Shown here piece after piece: positions 11,207 to 23,712 of a stretch of 64,000 nucleotides of DNA (position 1 is the stretch's first letter; each line of letters opens with the position of its first letter). The stretch comes from Hibiscus mutabilis. Its lineage: Eukaryota; Streptophyta; Magnoliopsida; Malvales; Malvaceae. Below the pieces are notes generated by a model that was given only the letters and a program-made list of their open reading frames with translations, was not told the DNA's origin and ran no database searches. The stretch spans positions 39,601,834-39,665,833 of the forward strand of contig CM033745.1 in the NCBI GenBank assembly GCA_019671005.1, written 5' to 3'. Both the position numbers and the translations under genes were made by a program.

Positions 11207-11662
11207 AGGCATAATACAAAAAAATACCCCTAACGTTTGACTTAATAGTCACTTTGGCCCCTATTCTTTTTTTGAAGCAATTTAACCTTCAACGTTTTAT
11301 TTTGGGTCAAAATGTCCCCTCTACGGATGAATATTGTTAGTCAACTGACCGTAAACTACTTAAAATAACTTGACATAATGACACGTCAGAATAAAAAATA
11401 TATTATATTTTATACACTTTTTTTAAAAAAAAGACTCATTTTTCATTCTATAAAGTCAGCATATTTGTCTGGTGTGCACTGTCATGTTAGTTTATCACGT
11501 CATTTCAAGCCATAAATTGTCAGTTAACTAATAGTTTTTATTCGCAGATGGGCTATTTTGACCCAAAATAAAACGTTGAGGATTAAATTGCTTCAAAAAA
11601 AAGAATATGGGCGAAAATGACTATTCAATCAAACATTAGAAGCATTTTTTGACATTGTACCT
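11207..11662. mobile_element. MITE with terminal inverted repeats longer than 100 bp
   Basis: The left arm (11207-11330) and right arm (about 11535-11662) are inverted copies. Both contain gaagcaatttaaccttcaac-like and cgttttattttgggtcaaaa stretches. There is no coding capacity. gatttt occurs just outside both ends (11201-11206 and 11664-11669) and may be part of the TSD. The superfamily is not clear. Confidence 0.75.
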
Positions 11663-12142
11663 CGATTTTACGCAAAGTAAGAGGAGAGTACAGGAGAAGA
11701 TGAAGAAAATCAGAGAAGCAAGTGCAAGAGTTGTTGGCGTTGTTCTTAATTTCTGAATTTCACTAACCGCATGATGTTTGTACCAATTATATATGTTTTG
11801 TGGCATTTGATGATAGTCCTTTTTAAGGGTAAATGATGGGGTGGGGCAATTGCTTATGCTAATTATTTCTTTGACTTTCGATAACTTAAGCCAACCTTAT
11901 TGACAATTAGTTAAGATAATAATTAGAAGAAAGAAACTAATAGTATTAAGAAAACTCACATAACTTGTTTCAATTTTTTGTGTTCTTGAAGCCACTAATC
12001 ACTAGTCTTTACACTCTTTATCCGTTTAATAGTAATGAATTGACCAACCAATCATTCATTCCACCCATGGTTACTTGTTTTATTTCTTCCATTCTAATCA
12101 CAAGTTAATTTAGTCATAATACTTTAAAAAAACTTGTTATTT
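11663..12142. other. Spacer
   Basis: Nothing recognisable was found. The stretch is AT-rich with no open frame worth noting. Confidence 0.4.
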
Positions 12143-12330
12143 ATCGACGGGTTGGTCTAAGTAGTAAGTAGTTTGGTATCGTTTAAACGGGTTTCGAGTT
12201 CGAGACGTTTTGTATGCAGAAATTTTTTGTCAGGAGACTCACCCACCAAAACCAGGTATGGACGCAGGTCGGTCCAAATTAGTCAGGCGAACTGGCAAAG
12301 TCCTGAAAACCGGAAGGACAACAAAAAAAA
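12143..12330 (+). mobile_element. tRNA-derived SINE
   Basis: Near the left end is a Pol III box-A-like ggtctaagtagtaag stretch and, about 35 bp on, a box-B-like ggtttcgagttcgagac. The element ends in an A-rich tail (acaaaaaaaa). Imperfect direct repeats flank it: aaacttgttattt before (ending 12142) and aaacttactattt after (ending 12340). The 70-codon frame at 12173-12385 is not a gene. Confidence 0.7.
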
Positions 12331-12340
12331 CTTACTATTT

Positions 12341-13302
12341 TGTGTTTTGGTTGTATTGGTAAGGTGGAGATTTTTGGGACTTTGACATTTAGGTTTGGAT
12401 CTTATCATTTGTAAATATTGTTTAGGTAATTTTAAGTTTAGACTTAGTTTTGATTTAAGTGTTGCTATGTGTGCTTATTGTCTAGAGTTATTCTATTATA
12501 TGTTCATTTATCTTTTTTGTTATCAGTTCATCTGTTTATACTTTATAATAATTGATTCAACTTATTATTATATATTTTATTGATTATATTTGTAATCACA
12601 TTTAATTATTTTATTGATGAATTGTAATCACTAGAATTTTAGTGCTATTCTTTTAAATGAAACTGCAACAGAAAATATTAAAATAAGCAAAAAGTTTAGC
12701 ATCACTAAAAGTCTAAAATGAGCAGTGAATGAACTACATTGGAGTTAAGAGGGCTTGTCCCCTCAGTTTTTCTCAATAGTAATTAGGTTTCTTTAAGTTG
12801 AAATATTTTATAAATTAAATTTTATTTTATTTATTTTCAAGTTTAAATATTTAATAAATTTTTAGGTTTTGAAATTAGATAATTAAACTCGTAATTTTAT
12901 CCCTCAAAATAAATATTAGGGGAAAAGTTAGCATCATAAATCAAATAAACAATAATCGGTACATTATTCAAAAAAATTCTATACGTTAAACCATACAATG
13001 AGACCTGAATTTGAATCTTCAAAGATCATAAAAATCTCTTTTTTACTACTAAAAGAAATTTCATTATAGTAAGATTTGTTGTTGTTAAATAATCTATAAG
13101 TACAAAAAGAAATGAATTTAAATTACAGTACACAATAATACATAAATATTTTTTTGAATAGTTTAAAGGTGATTATAAGATAGTATTTGTTTATACATAT
13201 TCTTGACCCTTTGACAAGGCACACACACCTTACAGATAAAATGATTGAATCTGGGCCTCCTAGAGTGAACATCATCCATTTTTTTACTGGGACCACCTGT
13301 TG
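12341..13302. other. AT-rich spacer
   Basis: Nothing recognisable was found. The frame at 12395-12583 is low-complexity AT-rich sequence. Confidence 0.4.
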
Positions 13303-13319
13303 GGTTCATGCCTAAACAT

Positions 13320-13484
13320 TTTTTTTTGAAAAATCTTAATTCTAATCCTAATCCTAGAGGGAAGGGGAAGAGGGAGCCTTTAGGGGAAGGAAGGGCGTGC
13401 TTCTAGTAGGTCTAAAACCCATGACCTGAGGAAAATAAGAGAACAAAGATGACAGCTTTGCCAACTAACTAAATGTGCGTGCTC
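13320..13484 (-). mobile_element. tRNA-derived SINE, minus strand, with perfect 17-bp TSD
   Basis: The direct repeat ggttcatgcctaaacat lies at 13303-13319 and 13485-13501. The insert starts with a T run on the plus strand, so its A-tail faces left. Read on the minus strand, it has a box-A-like ttagttggcaaagctg near the start and a box-B-like gggttttagacc about 45 bp on. The perfect TSD suggests a relatively recent insertion. It is a different SINE family from the one at 12143. Confidence 0.8.
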
Positions 13485-13501
13485 GGTTCATGCCTAAACA
13501 T

Positions 13502-14054
13502 AAATATAAATATATAAAATAATAAACATAAATATATAATTACGATAAATAATAATGGTTGTCACTTATCGTTACTATCCAAATTTTTTTCTGAGGAAGT
13601 TATTTTTAAAAATACTCTTGAGTTCTTCTTCTTTATTGAAGTTGTTTCTAGCGACAGCCTTTGTGCCTTCAGCTGATTTTTAGTTTTATGTTAGTTGCAT
13701 ATAAATATGATTCTTCACCTTTGATGAAGAATCATTTGTTCTTTATTAGTTTTGTTATTTTTTCTTTGTTTTGGTTTGCCAGAGTCATTTTACATCTCTT
13801 TTTCTGGGTTTTTTCATCTGCTTGTATAGAAGTTTGTTTGTCTGCATTTTTGCAAGTTTGTTTGTCTTTGTGACAGTATTGTTTGCTATTATGGCAATTT
13901 AGCGTTAAAATAACAAGAATTATCGAGCGTTTTTAGTCACAAGACAATTGGCAGTCTAGTATTTTTTTTATTCCTTTATGGTAGTTTGTCGATGTGCCAA
14001 GAACTTGCAACGGAAGAATGCTTGATTCATAGAGCTTTCTGGTCAAAGTATATC
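13502..14054. other. Spacer interrupted by the next solo LTR
   Basis: T-rich sequence with a small perfect hairpin (gattcttc ... gaagaatc near 13709-13733). When the solo LTR is removed, the frame near 13980-14054 continues openly past 17603, but its peptide has no domain I recognise. Confidence 0.35.
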
Positions 14055-17000
14055 TGTAACCCCCTAGACCCGGCTATGCGACACACAATAAAAATCCATA
14101 TAAAAATATTTTTCTTTAACCCCATTAAAACTAAAAAAACAAACTTCTAATTAGAATACCATTTCAGGAAATCATTTAAGCATATGACAAAAACTCAGAA
14201 AACATATCACAGACTCTGACATAAAACAATACACGACATACATGCCCACTAACTGTACCAGTATCGTACTCCAAAAGCAACGCCGAGAGAACAAACACTG
14301 ATGTCGGTCACTATACCATGATAGATTTCTTCTAACATGCGATGGTAAAAACAACGTGAGCTTGGAAAAGTTCAGTAATACAGAACTACCAAATAATGCT
14401 GTAAGCACATGCAGGTATAAGGTAAAGCCTAGCACAGGCATAAAGATCATGGCATCAACAGGGTCCCTTTACAGTATAGAGTCTTGTATTATGCCATACT
14501 TAGAGGCAGCAAGGTTGTTCAATACTTGAACTTCTGAATATCAAACGAGCATTCTACAATCCAGAAGAATCAAAAATGAAATATATTTTACAAGAATTAA
14601 GCCAGGAGTTTGGTGTGTCTCAACAAATGCAAATCAAGAAGAATTGACAGAAAGTGTCAGACAATAGAAAAATAAGGAGACAAGAAAAAATTGGTATTAG
14701 CCTAACTACCCTCCAACCGGACTCTAGTATGCAGTTCCTTAGAACTGCATCTATACATGTGTTAACTCAGGCCCAATGGGCGTGGGTACTGACCTAATGG
14801 GTTACCTTAGGTCCCGGGCAGAATTACCCTAGCCAAAGAATAAGAACCTCATACATGCATTAACCTAGGTCCAATGGGCGTAATCGACCTAAGGGGTTAC
14901 CTTAGTTCTCGGGCAGAATTACCCTAGCCAAAGTTAGGAACCTAATATAGGCATTAACTTAGGCCCAATGGGAGCAGGTACCAACCTAAGGGGGTTACCT
15001 TAGGTTCCGAGTGAAATTACCCTAGCCGAAGATAAAAACCTAATATGGGCGGACTTACCCTAGCCGAAGCGTAGGAGACAAATACAGGCGAAATTACCGG
15101 CTTGATCAGGGCTGAACCTACAGTCTTCAGTCAATATCCCAATACCCAGTAAAACAATTTTGAACGGTAACAGTCATCTTAGTAAGTAGCAGTATGCCAG
15201 AAATTCAAAATACATACAGATGTTTAATCAATAGAACTGGAGTATCATGACCTATAAATCGGGTATACTTGTATCAAAAAATTAGAAACCAAAAGTCGTG
15301 CTTTTATTTTAGATAACAAGATCACTTGGGATCAGAAAAGATAGGCTGGTTTCTAATCAGGGAGATTATTCATGTAAACATGAGACACACTACATGGTTC
15401 AATCTATCACTTAGGGATCCTTGCTAATTACAAAAAGGAGACACTAAACTCTATTCCATTTTATATTGATTTCAGAATCAATAACCTTATTCGAAGGAAT
15501 TCGATAGATATCGATTTCATCCAAGTATTCAGGAATTATACCTCAAGATCATTCAGAATTTCTGATATATCATAATTATACAAGAATTCAAATATATCAG
15601 GATAGATTTTGGAATTTAGGAAGATCAGGATCAATCAAGATTGTAGATATATCAGGAGAGTTCCAGTCAATTTTGCTCAAAAGGGCATTTTGGTCATTTT
15701 GACTTTCAAGAGTAATTTGTAAATTAGCCCAATAAGAGTAGCATAGTAAATTACAGTACCCAAGACTTCTAACGGCTTATCCATCTTCCAAGTCCACTAG
15801 AACTAAACAATTTTCATTATCGTGGTACTTACCAAGTATTCGGACATGTGCATTTCACACGAACTCAATCCTTCGCACTGAATGTACATTTCAAAATAAT
15901 CAAGTTACTCTTATAATTAACAATGTACTTTCTCAAAATGAATCGAACATGTCTTCATATAGTATTCTTCCAATATTGTAACAGTATTAAGAATGACGGA
16001 TTTACATAAGTCGGGCTTGAAACCCACAAAGGCATTACAGTCGTTTGCAATCTATCAAAATTTTAGGATTTCCAAAGCTTCCACTTATCTCAAGTCACAT
16101 AGATATGTCAATCATTTAAGTACTCAATGGTGTTTCAGTAATTCAGGTACTTTCGGTACATCCATTTTAGAATTCGAGGGCTTATCCATCATTCTAGTAA
16201 ATTTGGAAATTTCGGTGCCTGAGGTTACATCAGTCTTTTTGGTCATTACGAACATTCTGATCAATTCAGGCTTATTAATATTACTAATCCTTTTAGTCAT
16301 TTTAAACAATTCGGTATTTTGCGCCACTTGATTAATTTAGACGTACAAAAAACTTTACGTAAATCTATCTTCAGAGATTTATTCAGAATTCAAGAAAAAC
16401 CAAGCACTTTACAATCTCGAGGTTTAAATCTTGTTACCATAACTTTCCAATTAGTTTGAGATTTTCAAACGAATTAGTTGTTTTATCATATCTAATGTAG
16501 ATTTATAGATCGCTTTCATTTCCATGGGTATTTTAGTCATTCTAAAGCTCGAGGGCATTTTTTTAATTTCATATCCAAATATTTTTTACGTTTAATCCTT
16601 TGACACTATTAATCGGGTTTGGAGATTAACTGCCTTATTAATTATTTATTGAACTCTAGATCCTTCCGATTTATTAACATTCTCATTCGAGTATTTCTAT
16701 CTTATCTAAATTACACATATTTTCATATCTGATTAGACTTAAGCAAAAATAACAGTACACTTCATCATAATTATGCCTGCATTAACCAAATACCAACATG
16801 CTCATAAAGCATACAAGAGGTAGTAATGTATTACATTGAATCTTTGTTATGTCGTTCGACCATTGAAATGACATTCGATCATTCTTGAACCTAAATTCGA
16901 CGTCCTCAACATCTCGAATATGAAGATGTGTGAAAACCACGGCTTTGAAACTGCAGAAAATGGCCGCAAATGGTTCAAATCCAAATCAAAAAATCAAAGC

Positions 17001-17598
17001 CTTTCTTCGACGAAGCTTCCCGAGGCTCTCCACGGAGAACAGCGTGATGCACCGGCGAGTGGGAGGCTAGGTTTTGATCACGGGCTGACGGCGAACCTGA
17101 TGGCAGTGACCATGCGATGCACGGACGGTGGATGACGGAAAAATCACTGAAAAAATAGAATAAACCTTTGAGCTTTTTTAACGCTCGATCTGAATTTTAC
17201 GATGACCGAGACAACAAAATAGCGAGTGAACAGCATGGTTTTGATCATGATAAGGAGGCGGCTCAGATGGCGGTGGCGGTGCATGCAGTGGTCGGCCGAA
17301 AAAGGAGACCGGACGGTGACCGAGAGATGTGGAGAGGTTTAGAACCTTATGGGTTCTCTCAACATTGGATCAGACAACAATAATTGAGGGGTAGCTGAGG
17401 AGTCAGATTCGACTTATTAAAATTTGGTAAAGCCACCGATTATAGTTTATTATTAGTTTAGGGTAAAATCTAAGAAGAAACATATTTAGCTCATATGGTT
17501 AACTCACAATCATATATATATAGCCAAAGGTTATGGTTTCAAACCCCTTGGTTGTTAAAATCCCATTTTTATATATATTAATTTATTGGGGTGTTATA
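14055..17598 (-). mobile_element. Solo LTR of a Ty3/Tekay-like retrotransposon, perfect TSD
   Basis: The block starts tgtaacccccta and ends ggggtgttata. The 5-mer atatc flanks it exactly on both sides (14050-14054 and 17599-17603). It is 3,544 bp with no gag or pol. The internal order (tandem array near the left, GC-rich part near the right, 16920-17340) is the reverse of the solo LTR at 3427, so I infer minus orientation. The frames at 14172-14450, 15993-16331, 16920-17135 and 17168-17383 are not genes. Confidence 0.85.
14756..15075. repeat. Tandem repeats inside the solo LTR, unit about 105 bp
   Basis: Three full copies and part of a fourth share gaattaccctagcc, ttaggcccaatgggcg-like and ggttaccttagg words. 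The array occupies a position similar to arrays in the other Ty3 LTRs of the window, but its sequence is different. Confidence 0.75.
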
Positions 17599-17603
17599 AT
17601 ATC

Positions 17604-19907
17604 GTTGTTGGATTTCATTTAGAAGATTGTGCAAGTTTTTCTGCAAAATGTTGGGTTTTGCTTCTCATGTTTTTCACACTCTTTGAAGTTTACTGTATTT
17701 ATTATTTTTCACAGCGAATTTTCAATAGTTGTGATGTGATTTTTTATAATCATTTTTTACTTTGAATTTAATTCGGTATACTTTTCTTGTTAAAAAATTA
17801 TATATTAGCTAATACTGGCTAGTGAACAGAAATCAACTCGTAATTATCATTAATAATAGTTGGCAACATCAATGACAGGCAAAATATAGTTGTCATTAAC
17901 ATTGATCAGTTTCCACAAAACTAGAACTAAAAAAAAAGTAAAAAAAACATTGGTATTCTAATAATCATAATAATCTTTTCTATAAATAATTAATATTTCA
18001 ACACCTAAATATTTTTTTATTATAGTGACTTAAATTGATATCAATTTTAAGGTGCAGTGGGGTTGGTCTAGCCCCTTCATTTTACCCAAACCCGATGAGT
18101 TTCGACCCAAATAAACCTTGCAGGGTCAAGATTTTTAAAAAAAAATCGGGTTTGTATCAGGTTCTGGTCAGATTTATTCATTGAGGATGTGGTCGGGTTT
18201 GAGTTTGGTAAAAAATACCCGATCGAGATAATAGTTTAATTTTATTCTAAGTATTTAGGTATAATTACTATAATGTCCCTCTCTTTATATATAAATTTCA
18301 ATTATATCTCTATTTTGTCTAATAAAAATAGAATAATTATTATAATGCCCCTCTCTATTTGTATTTTCAATTAACTCCCTATTTTATCCAATAAAAAGAT
18401 ATTTTTAATTTATGTTGGGTCGAATCAGATCGGAATCAAATTTTTACTCTAAAACTCGAGTCAGTGGAACATCATAAATGTCAGGTCGGATTCGGATGAA
18501 GGTGTTATATATTTTCGAGGCGAATACGGGTCGATCAAAAACCTGACCCATGAACATCCCTAACCCAACCTCTTCCTCTCATATTAACTTTAAAATTTTC
18601 TCTTTTTTACTTTATATTTTTAAACTTAAAAGATAATAAAAATTGAATTATGACCCTCACAAATTTATACTTTGATTATTTTTAATTCATCCCTCAATTT
18701 TTTTTTTAATTTCACCCCTGTTAAGAATACAATATCCTTTTCGAATGAATTTAATTAAATCGTGATTTAAGGTAAAATTAAAATTCTCAAAAATATAAAT
18801 ATTTTATATATTAAGCAAAACATTGAAAAAAGCATAGGATGAAATATTTTTTATATAATACAAACGGTCCACCAACCTTTAAATTTTGTGGAATGTGTGA
18901 CTACCTGATATTAGCTTACATAAAGAAATGATTTGACTTAAACCAAATGGAAAACCATACTTCTAGTAACCCATCATATAATATCCTGTTTCGTTTAAAA
19001 TAATTAATTAGTCTGAAACATTACTTCCTCAAATATATTCTTGTACTAATAATTTACCTACGTTCCAAGAAAACTTCAAAATGGAAGCATCAATAGTATT
19101 AAGCGAAATTATTTTATTCCCTGTTAAATTTTATAAAATAAATTGAAGTAAAAAAATAAGATAGCATGTAAATTAAAGAATAAAATTGCATTACTAATGT
19201 TCCAAAAAAGAACATTTTAATATTATAATCTTTGTATAAGAACCTCAATTTCTTGATGTAACATATTAGGACGTGAAGTTTGATTTGAGATTAATTAATG
19301 ATCAAGATATTTGGTGAATTAAAATTAAGTTTACAGCAAGACCAATAACAGATTTTGCAACGCTTGCGGTGAAGGAACAACAACACGTAATGATGTGGAT
19401 AATCAAAGTCTGCACTTCAACCAAAAACCACTCATCTTTACAAGCCTGACTTATTTACAATTTGTCATTCACTGTGATTTCAAATATTATTTGATAATCC
19501 TGTTTTAGTATAATTATGTGTAATTTTGCAAGTATGATATGTTTAGTCAGAGACAGTCAAATAAGCAATGGGAGAGATCCTGGTCCCTTCCAAAAACTTT
19601 AGTTTAAAGATATTTTAAGTCATTTAAATTTAAACATTACTCAAATTAGGCCTTGTCTACCCTAAAATTTGAGGTTAAATAGCTAATAGGCCCCCTATTT
19701 TCTGAAGTTTAACAATTTACTATCTCTCAATGCTTGATCATAGCTCTGTCCTTACGTTTAGTCAATCGATAAATTTATGGGTTCCGGTAAATTGGATGTA
19801 ATTGGAGTCCTCAATTGCACTATTATTCTTGTGGGAAAATGGTGAGATTTATTTAATTATTGTTAGAGTTGTGTGACCCAAATTTTATTTTGGTTTCACT
19901 TTGGGGT
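17604..19907. other. Spacer with decayed MITE-like sequence
   Basis: There are no genes. 18050-18555 is a block with ggtcgggtttgagtt-like and cgggtcgatcaaaaacctga words in opposite senses near its two ends, a pattern common in decayed hAT-type MITEs of plants; boundaries are unclear. The rest is AT-rich. Confidence 0.35.
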
Positions 19908-20172
19908 CCTTCGCTGACTGATGTCCTCTGCCTATGTCCTACAATTGATCCTCGATTCTACTTGGACCTTTTATATGTGTCCCAATCGGGAGTGGTTTAC
20001 AACTTATGAGACTGTTTTTACATGTGTTGTTTTAATGAGAAATAATGTTTCATGCATAATTACATGAATTAGGATCATCAAAATCAAGATATTCGATGAT
20101 GTCGTCAAAACTTTTAGTGACGTACGACGTATAACAAATTTGAAGAAGAATCTAATTTCCTTATGTACCCTT
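19908..20172 (+). pseudogene. Copia pol relic, part 1 (protease to pre-integrase)
   Basis: The plus-strand frame reads the MCPNREWFTTYE region that follows the copia protease DSG-type site (here DSTW), then LMRNNVSC, then VRRITNLKKNLISL, in the normal copia order. Stops and frameshifts are present, for example after NNVSC. The relic stops at 20172 and resumes at 24814, so it was split by a later insertion. It is non-functional. Confidence 0.75.
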
Positions 20173-20609
20173 TGTTAGAATATAGAATATAATTAGTAGA
20201 AAATTAAGTGTAATTAGTTAGTAGGTTGTTCTAAATTTGTTAGTATTGTTGCGTTAGTTATAACATTCGGATATTGTTGTGTAAGCCATACTCTATATTA
20301 GGTTGGTCACTCTAATTATATCCATTTTGAATAAAATTCAGATATTCATCTTTTTAAGGAGTTGGGCTAACGATAAAGAGAAGCGATGAGTGGCTAGGAT
20401 TAAAGAGATAAAAAAGTTACAGAAAAAAAATGAATATTTAAATTTTATTCAAAATGGATCTAATTAGAGTGATCTATCCGATACATGAGTACGACTTATA
20501 TAGCTCAATATCTGAAGGTTATAACAAACACAACAAAACTAACAAATTTATAACAACCTACTAACTAATTACAGTTAATTTTCTACTAATTATATTTTAT
20601 ATTCTAACA
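20173..20609. repeat. Head-to-head inverted pair of LTR-like sequences
   Basis: The left arm starts tgttagaatatagaatataa (20173). The right arm ends in its complement, with ttctaaca at 20602-20609. Arms of about 180 bp (20173-20352 and 20430-20609) face each other across about 77 bp. The right arm and the middle segment recur in the same orientation at 24568-24813. The structure could fold into a long hairpin. Confidence 0.75.
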
Positions 20610-20612
20610 TTC

Positions 20613-21953
20613 ACCCTGCTTTTTTTCTTCTAAAAATTTTTCTTTAGCATCCAGATAGTAAGCACTTGATTAATGAATTGAAAACACTTGAAGTCGAATC
20701 GAAAGTAGAAACTAGTATAGCTGGCATTCGGAAAAAATGTTTTTTTTCCTTCATTCACCATTCTTCTTCTTTCTTCTTTATTCCTTCAAAGATTTTGTTT
20801 TTTTACTTAGGTGGTTCACCAAGAATCAAAAGTGTTCTTCCTTTCGTTTTACTTTACTCACCTTTCTTTCCTTCTTCTACAATTCCTCATCCAAAATTCT
20901 TTCCGAGAGCTATTCTTTTCTCATCTTCACTATTCTCCATATCACTTATTTGGACTTTCTTTTTGTTTGAAGCTATAAACCCCTAAGTGCAATCTAAAGT
21001 CCTTTTTGAGCAAGAAAACACACTATTTATCTAGTTAATGGAGAGCAAGGTTTTCTAGACATTTTCTTCCATCACAACTTGGCTGTTAAGCATCAAGTTC
21101 CATGTTATCCTTGTGAGAGAAGCATCATATGACAAGAATTCCAAAAATTGATATCACTTCGAGTATCACAATTTTTTAACAAAAAACCAGTATTCACCAG
21201 GTTCCAACAGATGAAAATCAAGAGCAATGTAGGCACAAAAGACCTTGAGAGCAACATCTACATCAAACAAGACATCAGTAACCAAACCAACACTCATTAT
21301 CTTCTAGTATCAAATGAGATCAATAACCATGGTATTATCAGGTTCCAAAGAATGTACATTAACATCAATATAGTGTCACTCCGTACTCAACAGACCAAAC
21401 AACAAATGCATAATCCAATCCAACAACTAATTCAATTAGGAATGACAACAAAGCTTTCCAGACAAAAAATCCATTATTCAACAGAGAAAGCTTAATATAT
21501 TGCACGATTCAGTAGATATCATAGAAAATTCATAACAATCAACAATAAATATTCAACGAAGAGTGCGCACAGTAACAATCAGGTTGTGAATCACGTACCA
21601 AAAACTCACCAAACCATTGAGCAACAAATTAGGCAAGAAACAGAAATCGAGCAGACTTCACCAAGAATTGAAGTCGAAGTTGAATCAGTGAGCAGCCCAT
21701 TTAAATCGTAAAAATCTGAAACAAAATCAGAGAATGATGAACCAGAGATAGAATCTGATATCTGAAATAGTAGTCAGTAGCGATGGTGACATCAGAATCG
21801 CAAGAGAACCACGACGATCGAAGTAAGCGGTGGTGAATTGATGATCGAAAAATTAAGCGATGAAGGTAATAGCTTCCGTCCGCCAGTGACGAGCCAATCT
21901 AAGACATCCGAAAAACGAATGAAAAATCAAAACAAAAGAACTCAACGGAAGCA
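20613..21953. other. Internal sequence of the LTR-like element
   Basis: 20730-20990 is strongly pyrimidine-rich. A 115-codon plus frame (21148-21495) is rich in Asn, Gln and Ile and has no recognised domain; the minus strand has no longer frame. I see no gene here. Confidence 0.35.
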
Positions 21954-22981
21954 TGTTGGGCTCGTAATCCTTCAACCGAATATCGTTGATGAAAGGTGTA
22001 AAGATCTCTTGTGAAGTCGGGTAGCAAAAATCAACAAAGGAAATGACAATTTTGACACGATCAATTTTAGAGTAGTTCGAACTTCTCAACCAAAGTCTAC
22101 ATTCACTACCTTACCATTCACACTAAGGATTTCCCAATTCACTGCCATAAATTCTTTCTTTTTACATGACAAAGAGATAACCTTTATAACCTATCTTTTC
22201 ACGGCCTAAGATAGAACCCTCTCCCTAGTTTGTATAAGGATCAACTAGAACCTATCTCTCAACAATGAGGTCTTGACATTTGTAAAAAAAAATACCTCTC
22301 TAGGTGAGTGTTTATACTTTTTTGGCTCACTAGAATTGGACTAAAAAATACAAGAGATTATAAGAAATAGACAATAAAATTCTACTCTCTTTATCTTTAA
22401 GCTTGGACATCCATCTCCTTATTCTTCAAGTGTCCTTGGCTTGTATTTATAGTATGGAATGAAAAACTAGCCATTTATAGCCGTTGGGATGAAAACAAGC
22501 TGTTAAAAATTAGCCGTTGAGGATGAAAACTAGTCGTTGGAGACTTTAATTCCAGTCATAAATGCATTCTAATACAATTGGTATTGGTACCTGCCAAAAC
22601 AAGAAAAGAGTTGTTGCACAAAAATGTAAAGCGTATCGGTACACGATACATTTGTATCGGTACGACACTTCGAGTATCAGTACGGATGCTTCTATATCGG
22701 TACGTGAAGTGCTCATTGGAAAACTTAAAATAAAAACATATTTGTACAAGCAATAGCCGTACCGGTACAGACAGCTTCGTATCGGTCTGGAGTATTGTAC
22801 TGGTACCGAAGGCCTGCTTTTGACATTTAAACTATTTTGAAAATGTTTGTTCAAGTCAAAAACACTTTTAAAAGCTTTCAAACATATTTTTCAAGTATTT
22901 TGGACTTTGACATATTTTTGTAATTTTATTTAAGTCCAAAAACATTTTTTATTAAGTTATATTAAAATAAATATCTCAACA
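21954..22981 (-). repeat. 3' LTR of the short Sirevirus-like element
   Basis: 1,028 bp. It contains exact GTAYCGRTAC palindromes at 22633-22642, 22654-22663 and 22759-22768. The small frames on both strands at 22546-22881 fall in this palindromic part. Confidence 0.85.
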
Positions 22982-23698
22982 ATCTTCTCTTTTTGATATA
23001 ACGAAACAACTTGAAAAATTATTTTTGAAAATTCCTCCTTAGAAAAATATTTTTAGAAAAAAAGAATATTTTAGAAAAATATTAAAACTTCCCTTTTTCT
23101 TTTTGAAATTTAAATTTTTTACACTTACCTCTCCCTTTTTTGTTATATCAAAAATAATTCAAACCATTTAAGGTTCAAAATAACAATGGAGAGTAAGTTA
23201 ATTCTTTTGAAAATAAAAGTTCCCCTTAATAAATGCATTCTATTTATGAATTTAGCTCAAAATACTTTGACACTTAAAAAATTATTGAATTCCAACAAGT
23301 GATGAAAAAGTTTAAAATCTCATGAAATTCAATTTATCCAAGACTTTTTAGAAAACTTTATGCATTAATATGAATAACACATATTGAAAACACATATGTA
23401 TAAAGCTTCAAATAATGTTATGCACTAAAATGATTTTAACAATCAAGTTTGCATGAACAATCAAAAATCCATTAAAATAAGTAACCAAATTATATAATCA
23501 AATAGATTAAGCTTAGAGGTTATCCATCTTTAATGTGTGAGCATGCCACCTTTGCAATTGAGATGAGGATTGATGTTCATCTTGATTCCTTGACCTTGAT
23601 GTTGAACATATTAGCTCTTCAAGGTCGGTTGAATGTAGAAAAGGATCGAGCACTCCTAGGATCTCCTCAATAGTTGTTAGATCATCGATTTGATCCTT

Positions 23699-23712
23699 GC
23701 TCTGATACCAAT
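23699..23712 (-). other. Primer-binding site (initiator Met-tRNA)
   Basis: On the minus strand it reads attggtatcagagc directly after the LTR end. This is the usual primer site of plant copia elements. Confidence 0.85.

Noticed and set aside
13303..13501. Possible tRNA gene suggested by box A and box B words
   Set aside because: There is no cloverleaf or anticodon stem; the poly(A) tail and TSD show it is a SINE.
15993..16331. 112-codon plus-strand frame
   Set aside because: It lies within a solo LTR and shows no conserved motif.
16920..17383. Two GC-richer 71-codon frames
   Set aside because: They sit in the GC-rich part of the solo LTR; the GC-rich part of the other LTR at 3840-4080 is likewise non-coding.
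21148..21495. 115-codon plus-strand frame
   Set aside because: Asn/Gln/Ile-rich with no domain; it lies in the non-coding body of an LTR-like element.
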